Shown here one piece after another: positions 63,280 to 64,000 of a stretch of 64,000 nt of DNA. A model generated the notes under the pieces. The model had not been told where the DNA came from and searched no databases. It worked only from the letters and a program-made list of their open reading frames with translations. The stretch covers positions 2,031,134-2,095,133 of the forward strand of contig NZ_LR733293.1 in assembly GCF_902506095.1 (NCBI RefSeq). Reading direction: 5' to 3'. Origin of the DNA: Arthrobacter sp. 9AX (GTDB lineage Bacteria; Actinomycetota; Actinomycetes; Actinomycetales; Micrococcaceae). Position 1 is the first letter of the stretch. Each line of letters begins with the position of its first letter. The translations under genes and the position numbers were made by a program.

Positions 63280-64000
63280 GCTTTCTCCTTCATAACGGTG
63301 TTCTGGACGAGGGTGGCGTGGATTGCTGAGATGATCAGGGCCAGGGACACGGCTCCGGCGTCCGGGGTGCCGAGGCTCTTTTCGGCGTGCGGGCGGGCCC
63401 GGCCCATCAGGGGAAGCAGGCCGGCGGTGGCGTCGGCTGCTTCCTGGGCGGTCACGGCCCCGGCTCCCCAGGCGTCGCTGAGGGCCTTCCCGGCCGCAAC
63501 TTCGGAGGTGAGGGCGTCGCGGAACGGGACCAGCACATCCACCAGGGTTTTGTCCCCTGGCTTGGCCTTGCCGAACTCCATGATGGCCGCGGCCGCCTGC
63601 GCCACACCGGTGGCGACGGCGTTGGCGTCTGGCTTGTCGGTGTTGCCCAGGGCGTCACCGATCGCCCGCAGAGCCATGCCCCACAGCGCACCGGAGGTGC
63701 CGCCGGCTTTATCGGCCCAGGCATCGCCGGCGATGTAGAGGGTGGTGGCCGCTCCAGCACCGCGTCCGACGGCCTCCGTTGCGGCTTCGACGGCAGCGCG
63801 GACTCCGCGCTCCATGCCGATGCCGTGGTCGCCGTCGCCGGCGATCGCATCGATCCTGCCCAGTTCGTCGGCATTGGCGTCCACCACTGCCTTCGCAGCG
63901 TCCAGTGCGGCCAGGACCCGTGCCGCGGCGGCGCGGGAGTCCGCGGACGAATCCGGGATGGACAGCTCGGCCCCGGCATCATCAGTAGCGTCGCCCGCCT
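63276..64000 (-). CDS. DhaK/DhaL-type kinase, C-terminal part (runs off the window)
   Basis: The visible 240 residues are a DhaL domain: the Asp-rich ADP/Mg loop [29 protein letters not shown], and the closing [19 protein letters not shown]. The frame stays open to the edge through a linker ([16 protein letters not shown]), so an N-terminal DhaK domain probably lies outside. GTG 63887 is only an internal codon. By operon context it is likely an erythrulose or other tetrulose kinase, although dihydroxyacetone is possible. Confidence 0.85.
   Translation of the reverse strand, partial: AGDATDDAGAELSIPDSSADSRAAAARVLAALDAAKAVVDANADELGRIDAIAGDGDHGIGMERGVRAAVEAATEAVGRGAGAATTLYIAGDAWADKAGGTSGALWGMALRAIGDALGNTDKPDANAVATGVAQAAAAIMEFGKAKPGDKTLVDVLVPFRDALTSEVAAGKALSDAWGAGAVTAQEAADATAGLLPLMGRARPHAEKSLGTPDAGAVSLALIISAIHATLVQNTVMKEKA

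Noticed and set aside
1..64000. CRISPR arrays, IS elements and rRNA genes
   Set aside because: I looked for regularly spaced repeats, transposase motifs and rRNA-like sequence by eye and saw none.

Overview
The window is GC-rich DNA from an actinobacterium, most likely Arthrobacter or Pseudarthrobacter (Micrococcaceae). The pointers are the trp operon with its membrane-protein and HGxxPAAW companions, gltBD, pyk next to an ANTAR regulator, an actinobacterial SOS box, and the alditol oxidase and tetritol-type catabolic genes. Genus is inferred from gene content only.

Left part (1-16.3 kb) is core metabolism. It reads hisI (open at the edge), trpE, a Trp-associated membrane protein, a HGxxPAAW protein, trpC, a possible 29-codon ORF, trpB, trpA and lgt, mostly coupled by 1-4 base overlaps. 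Then come gltB-gltD and pyk. A bidirectional terminator separates pyk from the convergent ANTAR response regulator gene. A tRNA-Leu(CAA) closes this part.

Middle part (16.34 to about 43.4 kb) is an integrated conjugative element. A tyrosine integrase sits directly beside the tRNA-Leu 3' end, followed by an excisionase-like gene. A cargo zone follows: a secreted HNH nuclease lipoprotein, a HipA-like kinase with a DUF3037-like partner, and an ImmA/IrrE protease, frameshifted membrane protein, EspR-like regulator and alpha/beta hydrolase run. A second EspR-like regulator and two ArsR-type regulators complete it. Next is a split sigma-factor-like pair and a type IV secretion module: a single-pass extracellular protein, NlpC/P60 hydrolase, small membrane protein, TrbL/VirB6-like protein, SCO6880-family protein, VirB4-like ATPase and VirD4-like coupling protein. 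After it come an ArdC-like antirestriction protein and ssb. A 1185-residue MobF relaxase/helicase and its zinc-finger/coiled-coil partner run the other way at the right end. I found no copy of the tRNA 3' end downstream, so the right boundary is unresolved.

Region 43.4-47.6 kb is a patchwork: an OhrR/MarR-like regulator, an orphan fliG with no other flagellar gene, a small conserved gene, and a junction near 46,983 where a sensor protein and an opposite-strand gene are both cut off. This looks like a deletion or rearrangement scar.

Right part (47.6-64 kb) is ordinary Arthrobacter-type accessory chromosome. It holds a MarR regulator with putative operators, a BaeRF/Rv2629-like protein, a lipoprotein, two alpha/beta hydrolases, an alditol oxidase, a divergent GH13 enzyme, an SOS-controlled umuD-umuC pair with a LexA box, and rsgA preceded by a possible 25-codon leader peptide. 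It ends in a minus-strand operon (DhaK/DhaL-type kinase, RpiB, triosephosphate-isomerase-like protein, TIM-barrel isomerase, 6PGDH-like oxidoreductase) that fits catabolism of a four-carbon sugar alcohol or apionate.
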